Below are positions 18,406 through 26,918 of a stretch of 64,000 bases of DNA, piece by piece. A program made the position numbers and the translations under genes. Source of the stretch: Abyssibius sp040880065 (GTDB lineage: Bacteria > Pseudomonadota > Alphaproteobacteria > Rhodobacterales > Rhodobacteraceae); NCBI GenBank assembly GCA_040880065.1, contig JBBDJE010000031.1, positions 1 through 64,000 on the forward strand. Reading direction: 5' to 3'. Every line of letters begins with the position of its first letter. The stretch's first letter is position 1. Below the pieces are notes generated by a model. That model was given only the letters and a program-made list of their open reading frames with translations. It did not search any database and was not told the DNA's origin.

Positions 18406-19293
18406 TTATTTGAATTTACGAAACAAACCCGTTGTATCAAAAATATCTTCCAATGCATCCATGCGCGCGCGGCTGTCTTGCCATGTTATCTGCTGCACCT
18501 GCGCAATCAGGCTTTCGACAATCACCAGCATTGCGGCAGCAGAATCCCACGCGCTGGGTGCCTCGATCCGGCAGTTGATGCGAAACCGCGCGTGTTTGGT
18601 GGCGGGCGAGCCCCATTGGTCGGTGAAAAGCACAAGTGTTGCACCGCGTGCTGTCGCAAGTTCGGCCAGCCGCAGCGCGGTGTTTTCATAGCGCCGCATG
18701 TCGAACATTACAAATACATCGCCCGCCTCAAGATCAAGCAGATGGTGCGGCCAGGTGCCATCGCCCGCCGGTAAAAACGTAACCCCGCCGCGCAGCATTT
18801 GCAGATGGGTGAACAGATATTCGGCAATGCTGCGGGTTATCCGCCCGCCTGTGACGTAGACGCGGTTTTTCTTTACAGCAAGGGCCGCGCAGATCGCATC
18901 AAAGTCTTTCGGGTCGATCTGGGCCAGAGTCTGGCGCAGGTTTTGCATGGCCGCATCGGCAAACCGGTTCAGCATATGCGTATCCGGCGCATCGCCTGCC
19001 CACAGGTCGTGCTTGCTGATCGGGTTGGAAATGCGCGCCTCTAGCTCGTCGCGCAAGCGTGCCTGAAACTCGGAAAACCCGACAAAGCCAAGCTTTTGCA
19101 CCATGCGCGCCACGGTCGGGGTAGACACCTGCGCCGCATGGGCAATGGCGGTGATACTGGCCAGCCCTGAAACGGGGTAATTGTCGAGCAGCGAGTTTGC
19201 CAGTTGTTTTTCGGCGCGGGTCAGCGTGTCAAAGCGCGCATGCAACATATCGGCAATGCTTTGGGGGGGCGTTACGGGCTTGGTCACGGGCAT
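18406..19293 (-). CDS. MurR/RpiR-family transcriptional regulator
   Basis: A 295-residue regulator. An N-terminal helix-turn-helix (about residues 12-88) contains the family pattern LTRAEKQLANSLLDNYP and AHAAQVSTPTVARMVQKLGFVGFSEFQ; a C-terminal SIS sugar-phosphate-binding-type domain spans about 125-265 (VYVTGGRITRSIAEYL). It is divergent from the N-formylglutamate amidohydrolase/TRAP operon across about 110 bp containing an inverted repeat, so it probably controls that operon. Its effector may not be a sugar phosphate, since the neighbouring genes point to amino-acid-derived or keto-acid substrates. Confidence 0.9.
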   Translation of the reverse strand: MPVTKPVTPPQSIADMLHARFDTLTRAEKQLANSLLDNYPVSGLASITAIAHAAQVSTPTVARMVQKLGFVGFSEFQARLRDELEARISNPISKHDLWAGDAPDTHMLNRFADAAMQNLRQTLAQIDPKDFDAICAALAVKKNRVYVTGGRITRSIAEYLFTHLQMLRGGVTFLPAGDGTWPHHLLDLEAGDVFVMFDMRRYENTALRLAELATARGATLVLFTDQWGSPATKHARFRINCRIEAPSAWDSAAAMLVIVESLIAQVQQITWQDSRARMDALEDIFDTTGLFRKFK

Positions 19294-19329
19294 TCCTTAA
19301 ATTGTCGGATTCATTACAGCACAAGTTCG

Positions 19330-19349
19330 TTTGAAAAAAAACAATCAAA
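19330..19349. promoter_or_regulatory. Candidate operator: inverted repeat TTTGA-N10-TCAAA
   Basis: TTTGA at 19330-19334 and TCAAA at 19345-19349 form a symmetric pair around an A-rich centre in the divergent promoter region between the rpiR-family gene and the amidohydrolase. Position and symmetry fit a regulator site; a TTGACA hexamer follows at 19354-19359. Confidence 0.4.
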
Positions 19350-19402
19350 TGAGTTGACAGAATCGTGCTGCATAGCCGAAATTTCAGGCAGGAGGATGGC
19401 GC

Positions 19403-20182
19403 GTGGCGGCAGATTTGCACAGTGTTTTGTTGGCGGACGAAGGGCCAGCCGCGCGCGTGGTAAACCCGAACGGGGCCAGCCCCGTTGTCATTGTCTGCGA
19501 ACATGCTTCAAGCCGCATTCCGCGCGCATTGGGCAATTTGGGGCTGGATGACGCGGCCCTGATGAGCCATATCGCATGGGATCCGGGCGCGCTTGGGGTG
19601 TCGCTTGCCCTTGGAAAAGCGCTTGATGCGGCTGTGGTTACCGCCGCATTCTCGCGGCTTGCCTATGATTGTAACCGCCCGCCGGACGCGCCCGCCGCCA
19701 TGCCCGCGCGCAGTGAGGTTTACGACATTCCGGGCAATTTGGGGCTGGATGATGCGCAAAAGCAGGCGCGGGTGCAGGGCTTGTATGCGCCGTTTCATGC
19801 AGCAGTGGGTGATGCGCTTGCCGCGCGCGGTGCAGGCGCGGTTCTTGTGACCATCCACAGCTTCACGCCGGTTTATTTCGGCCAGAAGCGCGCGGTAGAG
19901 CTAGGCATTTTGCACGACAGCGATGCACGTCTGGCCGATGCGATGCTGGCGCAAGCCAGCGCATTTACCGCCATGAAAACCGAACGAAACCAGCCCTATG
20001 GCCCCGATGATGGCGTGACCCACACGCTTCAGCGCCACGGGGTGAGCTTGGGAATACTGAATGTGATGATCGAGATCCGCAATGATCTGCTGACAGGCGC
20101 GAAAGCGCAGGCCAAGGCCGCGCAAGACCTTGCCGGCCTACTGAAAGCGGCCTTGGCCAGCCCGCGCAAGGCGGTTGCATGA
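19403..20182 (+). CDS. N-formylglutamate amidohydrolase-family protein
   Basis: A 259-residue zinc hydrolase-like protein. Family signatures are VIVCEHASSRIP near residue 31 (metal-binding Glu-His), FSRLAYDCNRPPDAPAAMP, VTIHSFTPVY and the C-terminal EIRNDLL. The start is a GTG at 19403, set by GGAGG at 19391-19395; a nearby ATG is out of frame. The stop overlaps the next gene by four bases (ATGA). In histidine degradation this fold releases formate from N-formylglutamate, but no hut genes are present, so a related N-acyl or hydantoin-type substrate delivered by the coupled TRAP system is equally likely. Confidence 0.9.
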   Translation: MAADLHSVLLADEGPAARVVNPNGASPVVIVCEHASSRIPRALGNLGLDDAALMSHIAWDPGALGVSLALGKALDAAVVTAAFSRLAYDCNRPPDAPAAMPARSEVYDIPGNLGLDDAQKQARVQGLYAPFHAAVGDALAARGAGAVLVTIHSFTPVYFGQKRAVELGILHDSDARLADAMLAQASAFTAMKTERNQPYGPDDGVTHTLQRHGVSLGILNVMIEIRNDLLTGAKAQAKAAQDLAGLLKAALASPRKAVA

Positions 20183-20805
20183 TGCACGTGCTTTATAAAT
20201 ATGCGCACGGTGTCGAGGCGGTTAACCGCCGGATTGGCCGCATCACCATGTATCTGATTTTCGTGATGATGGCGGTGCTGCTGTATTCATCGTTTTCCAA
20301 GGTCGTGGCCGATGTCACCCGCTTTGCCGACCCTGCTGCGGCGGTGAACCTGCCGAATTTCTGGACGCTGGAAACCGCGCAATTCATCATGGTCACCTTT
20401 TACATTCTCGGCGGGCCATATTCGTTGCAACTGGGCAGCAATGTGCGCATGGACCTGCTTTATGGCTCATGGACCGACCGCACCAAGGCTTGGGCCGATG
20501 CGATCACTGTTTCCGCGATGATCTTCTTTCTTGGCGTGCTGCTTTATGGCGGACTTTCCTCACTCGCCTATTCGCTCGGTTATTACGGAATGGAACCGAT
20601 GGTGTTTTACCGCCAGTTGATTGCGAGCGTCTTTACTGGCGAAACCGCCGAGGTGCTGGGCCGGTTTGAACGCAGCCCAACCGCGTGGCGGCCCTATCTC
20701 TGGCCGATCAAATCCATCATGTGTTTTGGCTTTGTGATGATGCTGTTGCAGGCCACAGCCGAACTTATCAAGGATATTGCGCGTATTCGCGGGGAAAAAT
20801 ACTGA
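20179..20805 (+). CDS. TRAP transporter small permease subunit (second system)
   Basis: A 208-residue DctQ-like protein with four predicted helices (about 24-44, 65-85, 108-130 and 170-190) and the pattern FWTLETAQFIMVTFYILGGPYSLQ in the region corresponding to the WxxE motif of DctQ. It overlaps both neighbours: ATGA with the amidohydrolase upstream and TGATG with the large permease downstream, so all are co-translated. It belongs to the second, non-dctBD-linked TRAP system of the window. Confidence 0.88.
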   Translation: MMHVLYKYAHGVEAVNRRIGRITMYLIFVMMAVLLYSSFSKVVADVTRFADPAAAVNLPNFWTLETAQFIMVTFYILGGPYSLQLGSNVRMDLLYGSWTDRTKAWADAITVSAMIFFLGVLLYGGLSSLAYSLGYYGMEPMVFYRQLIASVFTGETAEVLGRFERSPTAWRPYLWPIKSIMCFGFVMMLLQATAELIKDIARIRGEKY

Positions 20806-22127
20806 TGTCTTATGAAATGATTGCCCTGCTGATGTTCGCATCCATGATGATGATGATGATGACGGGCCAGCGTGTATTTGCGGCCATTGGCATTGTGGCC
20901 AGTGTCACCGCGCTGCTGCTTTGGGGCACGGGCGGGTCGAACGCGCCGTTTTCTGCCGCGATGAAGCTGATGAGCTGGTATCCGTTGCTGACCCTGCCGA
21001 TGTTCGTCTTCATGGGCTATGTGCTGAGCGAAAGCCGCATTGCCGAAGACCTTTACAAGATGTTCCATGTCTGGATGGGGCCGGTAAATGGCGGGCTGGC
21101 GATTGGCACGATCCTGCTGATGGTGCTTATTTCCGCCATGAACGGGCTTTCGGTGGCGGGCATGGCGATTGGGGCGACCATCGCGCTGCCCGAATTGTTG
21201 CGGCGGGGTTATGACAAAAGGATGATCACCGGGGTCATTCAGGCGGGTTCCAGCCTTGGAATTCTGGTGCCGCCCTCGGTGGTGCTGGTGCTGTATTCGA
21301 TGATCGCCAAACAGCCTGTCGGCCAGTTATGGCTGGCGGGCGTGGTGCCGGGCCTGCTGATGGCCACGATGTTCGTGGTCTATATTTACATCCGCTGCCG
21401 CGTGAACCCTGCACTTGGCCCCGCCTTGCCGCAAGAAGAGCGCAACATTCCACTGGGTGAAAAGCTGCGCTTGCTGCGTGCGGGTTTGCTGCCGGTGGGC
21501 ATTTTTGCGGTGATGATGGTGCCGTTTGTGAACGGCTATACATCGCTGGTCGAAAGCTCGGCCGTCGGGGCCATGGCGGCGTTTCTGGCCGCTGTGTTCA
21601 AGGGCCGGATGAACCGCGAGGTGTTCGAGGTTTCGCTGCGCCAGACGCTGGCCATTACCTGCATGTTCATGTGGATCATTCTGGCCGCTCTCTGCTTTGG
21701 TGCGGTGTTTGACGCGGTGGGCGCGGGCAAGGCGATTGAGGGCTTTTTTGTCGGCCAGCTAAAGCTTGGCCCGTGGGAAATCCTGATTCTGATGCAACTG
21801 TCTTATCTGTTCATGGGCATGTTTCTGGATGATACGGCGATGCTGGTCATCGTCGCCCCGCTATATGTGCCGCTTGTGGGTGCGCTTGGCTTTGATTTGG
21901 TCTGGTATGGCGTGCTATACACGATCACCTGCCAAATTGCCTATATGACCCCGCCTTTCGGCTATAACTTGTTTTTGATGCGCGCCATGGCGCCACCCGA
22001 AATCAGCCTGCGCGACATCTACGTTTCCGTCTTCCCCTTCGTGGGGGTGATGGTTCTGGCGCTGGCTCTGGTCACAGCATTCCCCAATATCGCGCTGTGG
22101 CTGCCGAACCTCGTTTACGGAAAATAA
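20805..22127 (+). CDS. TRAP transporter large permease subunit (second system)
   Basis: A 440-residue DctM-like permease of normal family length with about a dozen hydrophobic segments. Motifs include LPMFVFMGYVLSES, MNGLSVAGMAIGATIALPELLRRGY, GSSLGILVPPSVVLVLYSM and the C-terminal MFLDDTAMLVIVAPLYVP and YMTPPFGYNLFLM. The start at 20805 overlaps the small-subunit stop as TGATG. Near the N-terminus a run of six ATG codons (20844-20861) encodes six consecutive methionines, offering several in-frame alternative starts. It is followed by the binding-protein gene. Confidence 0.92.
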   Translation: MSYEMIALLMFASMMMMMMTGQRVFAAIGIVASVTALLLWGTGGSNAPFSAAMKLMSWYPLLTLPMFVFMGYVLSESRIAEDLYKMFHVWMGPVNGGLAIGTILLMVLISAMNGLSVAGMAIGATIALPELLRRGYDKRMITGVIQAGSSLGILVPPSVVLVLYSMIAKQPVGQLWLAGVVPGLLMATMFVVYIYIRCRVNPALGPALPQEERNIPLGEKLRLLRAGLLPVGIFAVMMVPFVNGYTSLVESSAVGAMAAFLAAVFKGRMNREVFEVSLRQTLAITCMFMWIILAALCFGAVFDAVGAGKAIEGFFVGQLKLGPWEILILMQLSYLFMGMFLDDTAMLVIVAPLYVPLVGALGFDLVWYGVLYTITCQIAYMTPPFGYNLFLMRAMAPPEISLRDIYVSVFPFVGVMVLALALVTAFPNIALWLPNLVYGK

Positions 22128-22181
22128 CAAGGCCGGCTCCGTGTGGTGCGGGGCCGTAAACACCAACCAACGGAGAGAGAC

Positions 22182-23216
22182 ATGACAACACGTCGCAAGT
22201 TTTTAACCACTGCCGCGCTGGCGGCCCCGGCCGCACTGGCCGCGCCCGCACTGCACGCGCAGGCGCCCATCAAATGGCGGCTACAAACCTATGCCGGCCC
22301 GGCTTTGGGCGAGCATGTGATCAAACCCTCCATCGAAGCCTTCAACAAGGTCGCTGCGGGCCAGATGGAAATTGAACTCTTCTATGCCGACCAGCTCGTG
22401 CCAACATCCGAACTGTTCCGCGCCGTGCAAAACGGCACGATTGATGCGGTGCAATCCGATGACGATTCCATGGCATCGCCCACCGATGTTACGGTTTTCG
22501 GCGGCTATTTCCCCTTTGCCACCCGCTATTCGCTCGATGTGCCGGTGTTGTTCAACCAATGGGGCCTCAACGAGATATGGGAAGAGGAATATGACAAGGT
22601 CGGCGTGAAATGGCTTTCGGCCGGCGCATGGGATCCGTGCCATTTTGCCACCAAGAACCCCATCACCTCGCTGGCCGATCTGAACGGCTTGCGGGTCTTT
22701 ACCTTCCCGACCGCCGGGCGCTTCATGTCACGCTTTGGCGTGGTGCCGGTAACGCTGCCTTGGGAAGATATCGAGGTTGCCGTGCAAACCGGCGAGCTTG
22801 ACGGTATCGCATGGTCGGGCATTACCGAAGACTACACGGTCGGCTGGGCCGATGTGACCAACTACTTCCTGACCAACAACATTTCGGGCGCATGGGCGGG
22901 CAGCTATTTTGCCAATCCGGCAAGCTGGGCCGCAGTGCCTGAGCACCTGCAAGAGCTGTTCCGGCTGTGCATGGACAGCAGCCACTACTATCGCCAGCAT
23001 TGGTATTGGGGTGGTGAGGCCAAGCTGCGCACCGAAGGCACCAAGATGGAACTGACCAGCATTCCCGATGCGGAATGGGCAACCGTTGAAGCCGCCGCGC
23101 GCGAGTTCTGGGACGAGATCGCCGCAGAAAGCGAAACCAAGGCCCGCGTTGTGCAGATCATCAAAGACTATAACGACTCGATGGACCGCGCAGGCCGCCC
23201 GTATCGTTACGGTTGA
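22182..23216 (+). CDS. TRAP transporter substrate-binding protein, TakP-like, Tat-exported
   Basis: A 344-residue periplasmic binding protein. The signal peptide carries a twin-arginine motif TTRRKFLTT and ends at about residue 27 (ALHA). The mature chain shows the DctP-superfamily layout with LFYADQLVPTSELFRAVQNG, a ligand-site Arg region in GLRVFTFPTAGRFMSRFG and AVQTGELDGIAWSG. The pattern is closest to binding proteins for 2-oxoacids (TakP-type), but this is by recollection of the family only. A short GC-rich hairpin lies between the permease stop and this gene, and CGGAGAGAG precedes the ATG at 22182. Tat export suggests folding before secretion. Confidence 0.9.
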   Translation: MTTRRKFLTTAALAAPAALAAPALHAQAPIKWRLQTYAGPALGEHVIKPSIEAFNKVAAGQMEIELFYADQLVPTSELFRAVQNGTIDAVQSDDDSMASPTDVTVFGGYFPFATRYSLDVPVLFNQWGLNEIWEEEYDKVGVKWLSAGAWDPCHFATKNPITSLADLNGLRVFTFPTAGRFMSRFGVVPVTLPWEDIEVAVQTGELDGIAWSGITEDYTVGWADVTNYFLTNNISGAWAGSYFANPASWAAVPEHLQELFRLCMDSSHYYRQHWYWGGEAKLRTEGTKMELTSIPDAEWATVEAAAREFWDEIAAESETKARVVQIIKDYNDSMDRAGRPYRYG

Positions 23217-23236
23217 TTGAATTCACCTAAAACACG

Positions 23237-23263
23237 CGCCGCCGGAGCAATTCGGCGGCGTTT
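23237..23263 (+). terminator. Terminator after the second TRAP operon
   Basis: CGCCGCCG (23237-23244) and CGGCGGCG (23253-23260) form a perfect 8-bp stem with an eight-base loop, followed by a short TTT. It sits 20 bp after the binding-protein stop and before pntA. Confidence 0.7.
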
Positions 23264-23381
23264 ATAATGCGCATTGCCCCCAAGTTTTGGAAGAATCCGC
23301 CGATTTCCTGTTGCACAAGTGCTGCACCTGCTAAAGATTGAAACCGCATTCGGCCAGCATTTCTGCATAGGGGGAGTTATA

Positions 23382-24953
23382 ATGAAAATTGGCGCACCAA
23401 CCGAAGTTTTTGAAGGCGAGGCGCGGGTTGCTTTAACTCCGGCAAGTGCCGTGCAACTTCAAAAACTGGGATATGACTGTGTTGTACAGGCCGGGGCAGG
23501 GGCCAAGGCCCGCTTTGCCGATGCCGATTATAAGGCTGCGGGTGTCGAGGTGGTAAAAACCGCCGCCGCCTTGTGGAAGGCCGCCGATGTCATCGTGAAG
23601 GTGCGTGCGCCGGAACTGGCCGAGCTGAAGCACGCCAAAAAGGGCCAGATCCTCATTTCCTTCATCAGCCCGGCACAGAACGCCGAACTGCTCGATGCGA
23701 TGAAGGAAAAGGGCCTGACCGCGCTGGCGATGGATATGGTGCCGCGTATTTCGCGCGCGCAGAAGATGGATGCGCTCAGCTCCATGGCGAATATCGCGGG
23801 CTATCGCGCGGTTATTGAGGCTGGCAACAATTTCGGCCGCTTCTTTACGGGCCAGATTACCGCCGCAGGCAAGGTGCCACCCGCCAAGGTGCTGGTGGTT
23901 GGCGCAGGCGTGGCCGGGCTTGCGGCCATTGGTGCCGCCACCTCGCTTGGTGCGCTGGTTTACGCGTTCGATGTGCGCCCCGAAGTGGCCGAGCAGATTG
24001 AAAGCATGGGGGCCGAGTTTGTCTATCTGGACTTTGAGGAAGCCCAGCAGGACGGTGCCGCGACAGGTGGCTATGCTGCCCCCTCCAGCCCCGAATTCCG
24101 CGAAAAGCAGCTTGAGAAATTCCGCGCGCTGGCCCCGGACATGGATATTGTCATCACCACCGCGCTGATACCGGGCCGCGATGCGCCCAAGCTATGGCTG
24201 GAAGATATGGTTGCCGCCATGAAGCCCGGCTCGGTTGTGGTTGACCTTGCCGCCGAACGTGGTGGCAATTGCGACCTGACGGTGATGGATGAGAAGATCG
24301 AAAGCGAAAACGGTGTCACCATCGTTGGCTATTCCGACTTCCCCAGCCGCATGGCCACGCAATCTTCCACGCTTTATGCCAACAATATCCGCCACATGAT
24401 GGATGACCTGACCCCCGAAAAAGACGGGGTGCCGGTTGTGAATATGGAAGACGACGTGATCCGTTCTTCCACCGTTACCCATGACGGGGCCGTAACCTTC
24501 CCGCCGCCACCGCTGAAGGTGGCCGCGATTGCAGCCGCCAAGCCCAAAAAGACAGTCGAAAAAACCCCTGAAGAAAAGCGTGCCGCCGAGGTTGCGGCAT
24601 TCAAAAAACAGACCCTTCAGCAGGTTTCGCTGCTTGCTGTTGGGGCGGTCCTGTTGCTCGGCGTCGGGCTTGTTGCACCTGCCAGTTTCATGCAGCATTT
24701 CATCGTGTTTGTGCTTGCTGTATTTGTTGGCTTTCAGGTTATCTGGAATGTCAGCCACTCGCTGCATACGCCGCTTATGGCTGTCACGAATGCGATTTCC
24801 TCCATCATCATTCTGGGTGCAATACTGCAAATCGGCTCGGGCTCGTTCTTTGTGATAGTGCTGGCCACGCTCAGCATATTTATGGCGGGCATTAACATAT
24901 TTGGTGGTTTTCTGGTAACACGGCGTATGCTCGCCATGTTCCAGAAATCGTAA
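23382..24953 (+). CDS. pntA: NAD(P) transhydrogenase subunit alpha (PntA)
   Basis: A 523-residue subunit of the proton-translocating transhydrogenase that couples proton influx to hydride transfer from NADH to NADP+. The soluble NAD-binding domain I spans about 1-380 (KIGAPTEVFEGEARVALTP at the start and VVGAGVAGLAAIGAATSLGA at about 170). About four membrane helices follow at 410-515. It is the E. coli-like fused arrangement rather than the split PntAA/PntAB of some alphaproteobacteria. GGGGGAG precedes the ATG at 23382. pntB follows after 15 bp. Confidence 0.96.
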   Translation: MKIGAPTEVFEGEARVALTPASAVQLQKLGYDCVVQAGAGAKARFADADYKAAGVEVVKTAAALWKAADVIVKVRAPELAELKHAKKGQILISFISPAQNAELLDAMKEKGLTALAMDMVPRISRAQKMDALSSMANIAGYRAVIEAGNNFGRFFTGQITAAGKVPPAKVLVVGAGVAGLAAIGAATSLGALVYAFDVRPEVAEQIESMGAEFVYLDFEEAQQDGAATGGYAAPSSPEFREKQLEKFRALAPDMDIVITTALIPGRDAPKLWLEDMVAAMKPGSVVVDLAAERGGNCDLTVMDEKIESENGVTIVGYSDFPSRMATQSSTLYANNIRHMMDDLTPEKDGVPVVNMEDDVIRSSTVTHDGAVTFPPPPLKVAAIAAAKPKKTVEKTPEEKRAAEVAAFKKQTLQQVSLLAVGAVLLLGVGLVAPASFMQHFIVFVLAVFVGFQVIWNVSHSLHTPLMAVTNAISSIIILGAILQIGSGSFFVIVLATLSIFMAGINIFGGFLVTRRMLAMFQKS

Positions 24954-24968
24954 GCGGGGGGCAGGATT

Positions 24969-26402
24969 ATGGAACTCGGATTCACCACAGCGGCCTATGT
25001 TGTCGCGGCTGTATTGTTCATCCTCTCGCTTGGCGGCTTGTCGGGCCAGGAAAGCGCCAAACGCGCTGTCTGGTATGGCATAGCCGGTATGGCGCTTGCC
25101 ATTCTGGCCACGCTTGTTGGCCCCGGCTCCGGCTTGTGGATTCTGTCGGCGGCCATGATTGTTGCAGGCGGGGCTATCGGCTGGGTTGTCGCGGCGCGTG
25201 TGCGCATGACCGAAATGCCACAACTTGTGGCGGCCATGCACTCGCTTGTTGGTCTTGCAGCGGTTTTTGTTGGGTTTGCGGCGCATATCGAGCTTGGCCG
25301 CGTGCTGGGCATGGCTGCGGCTGATCGTGCTGAGCTTGAAGGTTTTTCAGCACTTCTTGCCTATAAATCGGTTGTCGAGGTCAATATCCTGCGCGTGGAG
25401 CTGTTCCTTGGCGTGTTTATCGGTGCGGTAACGTTTACCGGCTCGGTCATTGCCTTCCTCAAACTGGCGGGCAAGGTCACAACCAAGGCGGAGAAACTGC
25501 CCGGCGGGCATTTGCTGAACGCCGCTGCGGCGACGATTTCCGTTCTGTGCCTGATCTGGTATTTCAACACGGGCGGGATTTTGCCCCTGCTGCTGATGAC
25601 ATTGCTGGCCCTGTTCATCGGCTATCATCTGATCATGGGTATCGGCGGGGCCGACATGCCGGTGGTTGTGTCGATGCTGAACAGCTATTCCGGTTGGGCT
25701 GCTGCCGCAATCGGCTTTAGCCTTGGCAACGACCTGCTTATCGTTGTTGGTGCCCTTGTTGGCTCGTCGGGTGCAATCCTGTCCTACATCATGTGCAAGG
25801 CGATGAATCGCAGCTTCATCAGCGTTATTCTTGGGGGTTTTGGCAACACAACCGGCCCCGCGCAAGAAATCGAGGGCGAGCAGGTTGCTATTGATGCCAA
25901 TGGTGTGGCGGCGGCCCTGGAAGATGCGGATAGCATTGTCATCGTGCCCGGCTATGGCATGGCGGTTGCGCAAGCGCAGCAATCCGTATCCGAGCTTACT
26001 CGCCGTCTGCGCGCGCGTGGCAAGACAGTGCGTTTCGCCATTCACCCCGTGGCGGGCCGCTTGCCCGGCCATATGAATGTGCTGCTGGCCGAGGCCAAGG
26101 TGCCTTATGACATCGTGCTGGAGATGGACGAGATCAACGACGATTTCCCCAAAACCGATGTGGTGATCGTGGTCGGTTCAAACGACATCGTGAACCCGGC
26201 CGCACAGGAAGACCCGAACAGCCCCATTGCCGGTATGCCGGTGCTGGAGGTCTGGAAGGCCAAGCAGGTGTTTATTTCCAAACGTGGGCAGGGCACGGGT
26301 TATTCCGGAATAGAAAACCCGCTGTTTTACAAGGAAAACAGCCGCATGTTTTATGGCGATGCCAAGGCGAGCGTGGATTTGCTGTTGGCCAAGATAAGCT
26401 GA
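24969..26402 (+). CDS. pntB: NAD(P) transhydrogenase subunit beta (PntB)
   Basis: A 477-residue partner of PntA. The N-terminal half carries about eight to nine membrane helices forming the proton channel; the C-terminal soluble NADP(H)-binding domain III contains IVPGYGMAVAQAQ and HPVAGRLPGHMNVLLAEA and ends with SKRGQGTGYSGIENPLF. Length and motifs match the family closely. It lies 15 bp behind pntA and is followed by a strong hairpin, so pntAB forms a two-gene unit supplying NADPH. Confidence 0.97.
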   Translation: MELGFTTAAYVVAAVLFILSLGGLSGQESAKRAVWYGIAGMALAILATLVGPGSGLWILSAAMIVAGGAIGWVVAARVRMTEMPQLVAAMHSLVGLAAVFVGFAAHIELGRVLGMAAADRAELEGFSALLAYKSVVEVNILRVELFLGVFIGAVTFTGSVIAFLKLAGKVTTKAEKLPGGHLLNAAAATISVLCLIWYFNTGGILPLLLMTLLALFIGYHLIMGIGGADMPVVVSMLNSYSGWAAAAIGFSLGNDLLIVVGALVGSSGAILSYIMCKAMNRSFISVILGGFGNTTGPAQEIEGEQVAIDANGVAAALEDADSIVIVPGYGMAVAQAQQSVSELTRRLRARGKTVRFAIHPVAGRLPGHMNVLLAEAKVPYDIVLEMDEINDDFPKTDVVIVVGSNDIVNPAAQEDPNSPIAGMPVLEVWKAKQVFISKRGQGTGYSGIENPLFYKENSRMFYGDAKASVDLLLAKIS

Positions 26403-26418
26403 ACCCCGCCAAAACGAT

Positions 26419-26452
26419 GCAAACGGCGCCGCAGAAATGTGGCGCCGTTTGC
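26419..26452. terminator. Perfect 12-bp stem-loop after pntB
   Basis: GCAAACGGCGCC (26419-26430) is exactly mirrored by GGCGCCGTTTGC (26441-26452) around a ten-base loop, 17 bp after the pntB stop. No long T-run follows. Probable terminator. Confidence 0.75.
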
Positions 26453-26525
26453 GTTCGGGTTGAAATATGGTGCGGGTTGTGCTATTTCATATGTAACAAA
26501 ATAAATTTAATGTTGCAGGTGAAAT

Positions 26526-26918
26526 ATGTTTACGCTCCACCAGATACCGCAAACCGCAGCCCGGCCCGACCATGCGGGCCTTGTGCTTACCCGTGCGGTG
26601 CTGCGCGCCGCCGACCGGCTTGGCCTTGGCGGTGGCACGCTGGCGGGGGTGCTCGGGGTTTCATCCGCCAGTATCTCGCGGCTGAAATCGGGTGCGCTGG
26701 TGCTGATGCCGGGGCAAAAGGCTTTTGAGCTTGGGGTGTTGTTCGTGCGCCTGTTTCGCGGGCTGGATGCGCTGTGTGCGGGCGATGAGGCACTTTCCCG
26801 CGCATGGCTGCGCGCTGATAATCTGGCGCTGGGCCACGTGCCGTTGGACATGATCGCCAGCATCACAGGGCTGGTCGATGTGGTTGCTTACCTCGATGCC
26901 CGCCGCGCGCCAATCTGA
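26526..26918 (+). CDS. Xre/MbcA/ParS-type antitoxin of a RES toxin pair (DUF2384)
   Basis: A 130-residue protein with an N-terminal Xre-like helix-turn-helix (about 25-75; GGTLAGVLGVSSASISRLKSG) and a C-terminal toxin-binding segment with RAWLRADNLALGHVPLDMI, the hallmark AWL..N..L pattern of the ParS/MbcA toxin-binding domain. AGGTGA precedes the ATG at 26526, and the 5' region is A/T-rich, fitting an autoregulated TA promoter. The RES toxin gene overlaps its 3' end. Together they form a type II toxin-antitoxin module; the antitoxin is expected to neutralise the toxin and repress the operon. Confidence 0.9.
   Translation: MFTLHQIPQTAARPDHAGLVLTRAVLRAADRLGLGGGTLAGVLGVSSASISRLKSGALVLMPGQKAFELGVLFVRLFRGLDALCAGDEALSRAWLRADNLALGHVPLDMIASITGLVDVVAYLDARRAPI

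Noticed and set aside
24192..25286. A 364-codon minus-strand frame across pntA/pntB
   Set aside because: Opposite two highly conserved transhydrogenase subunits; no domain seen.
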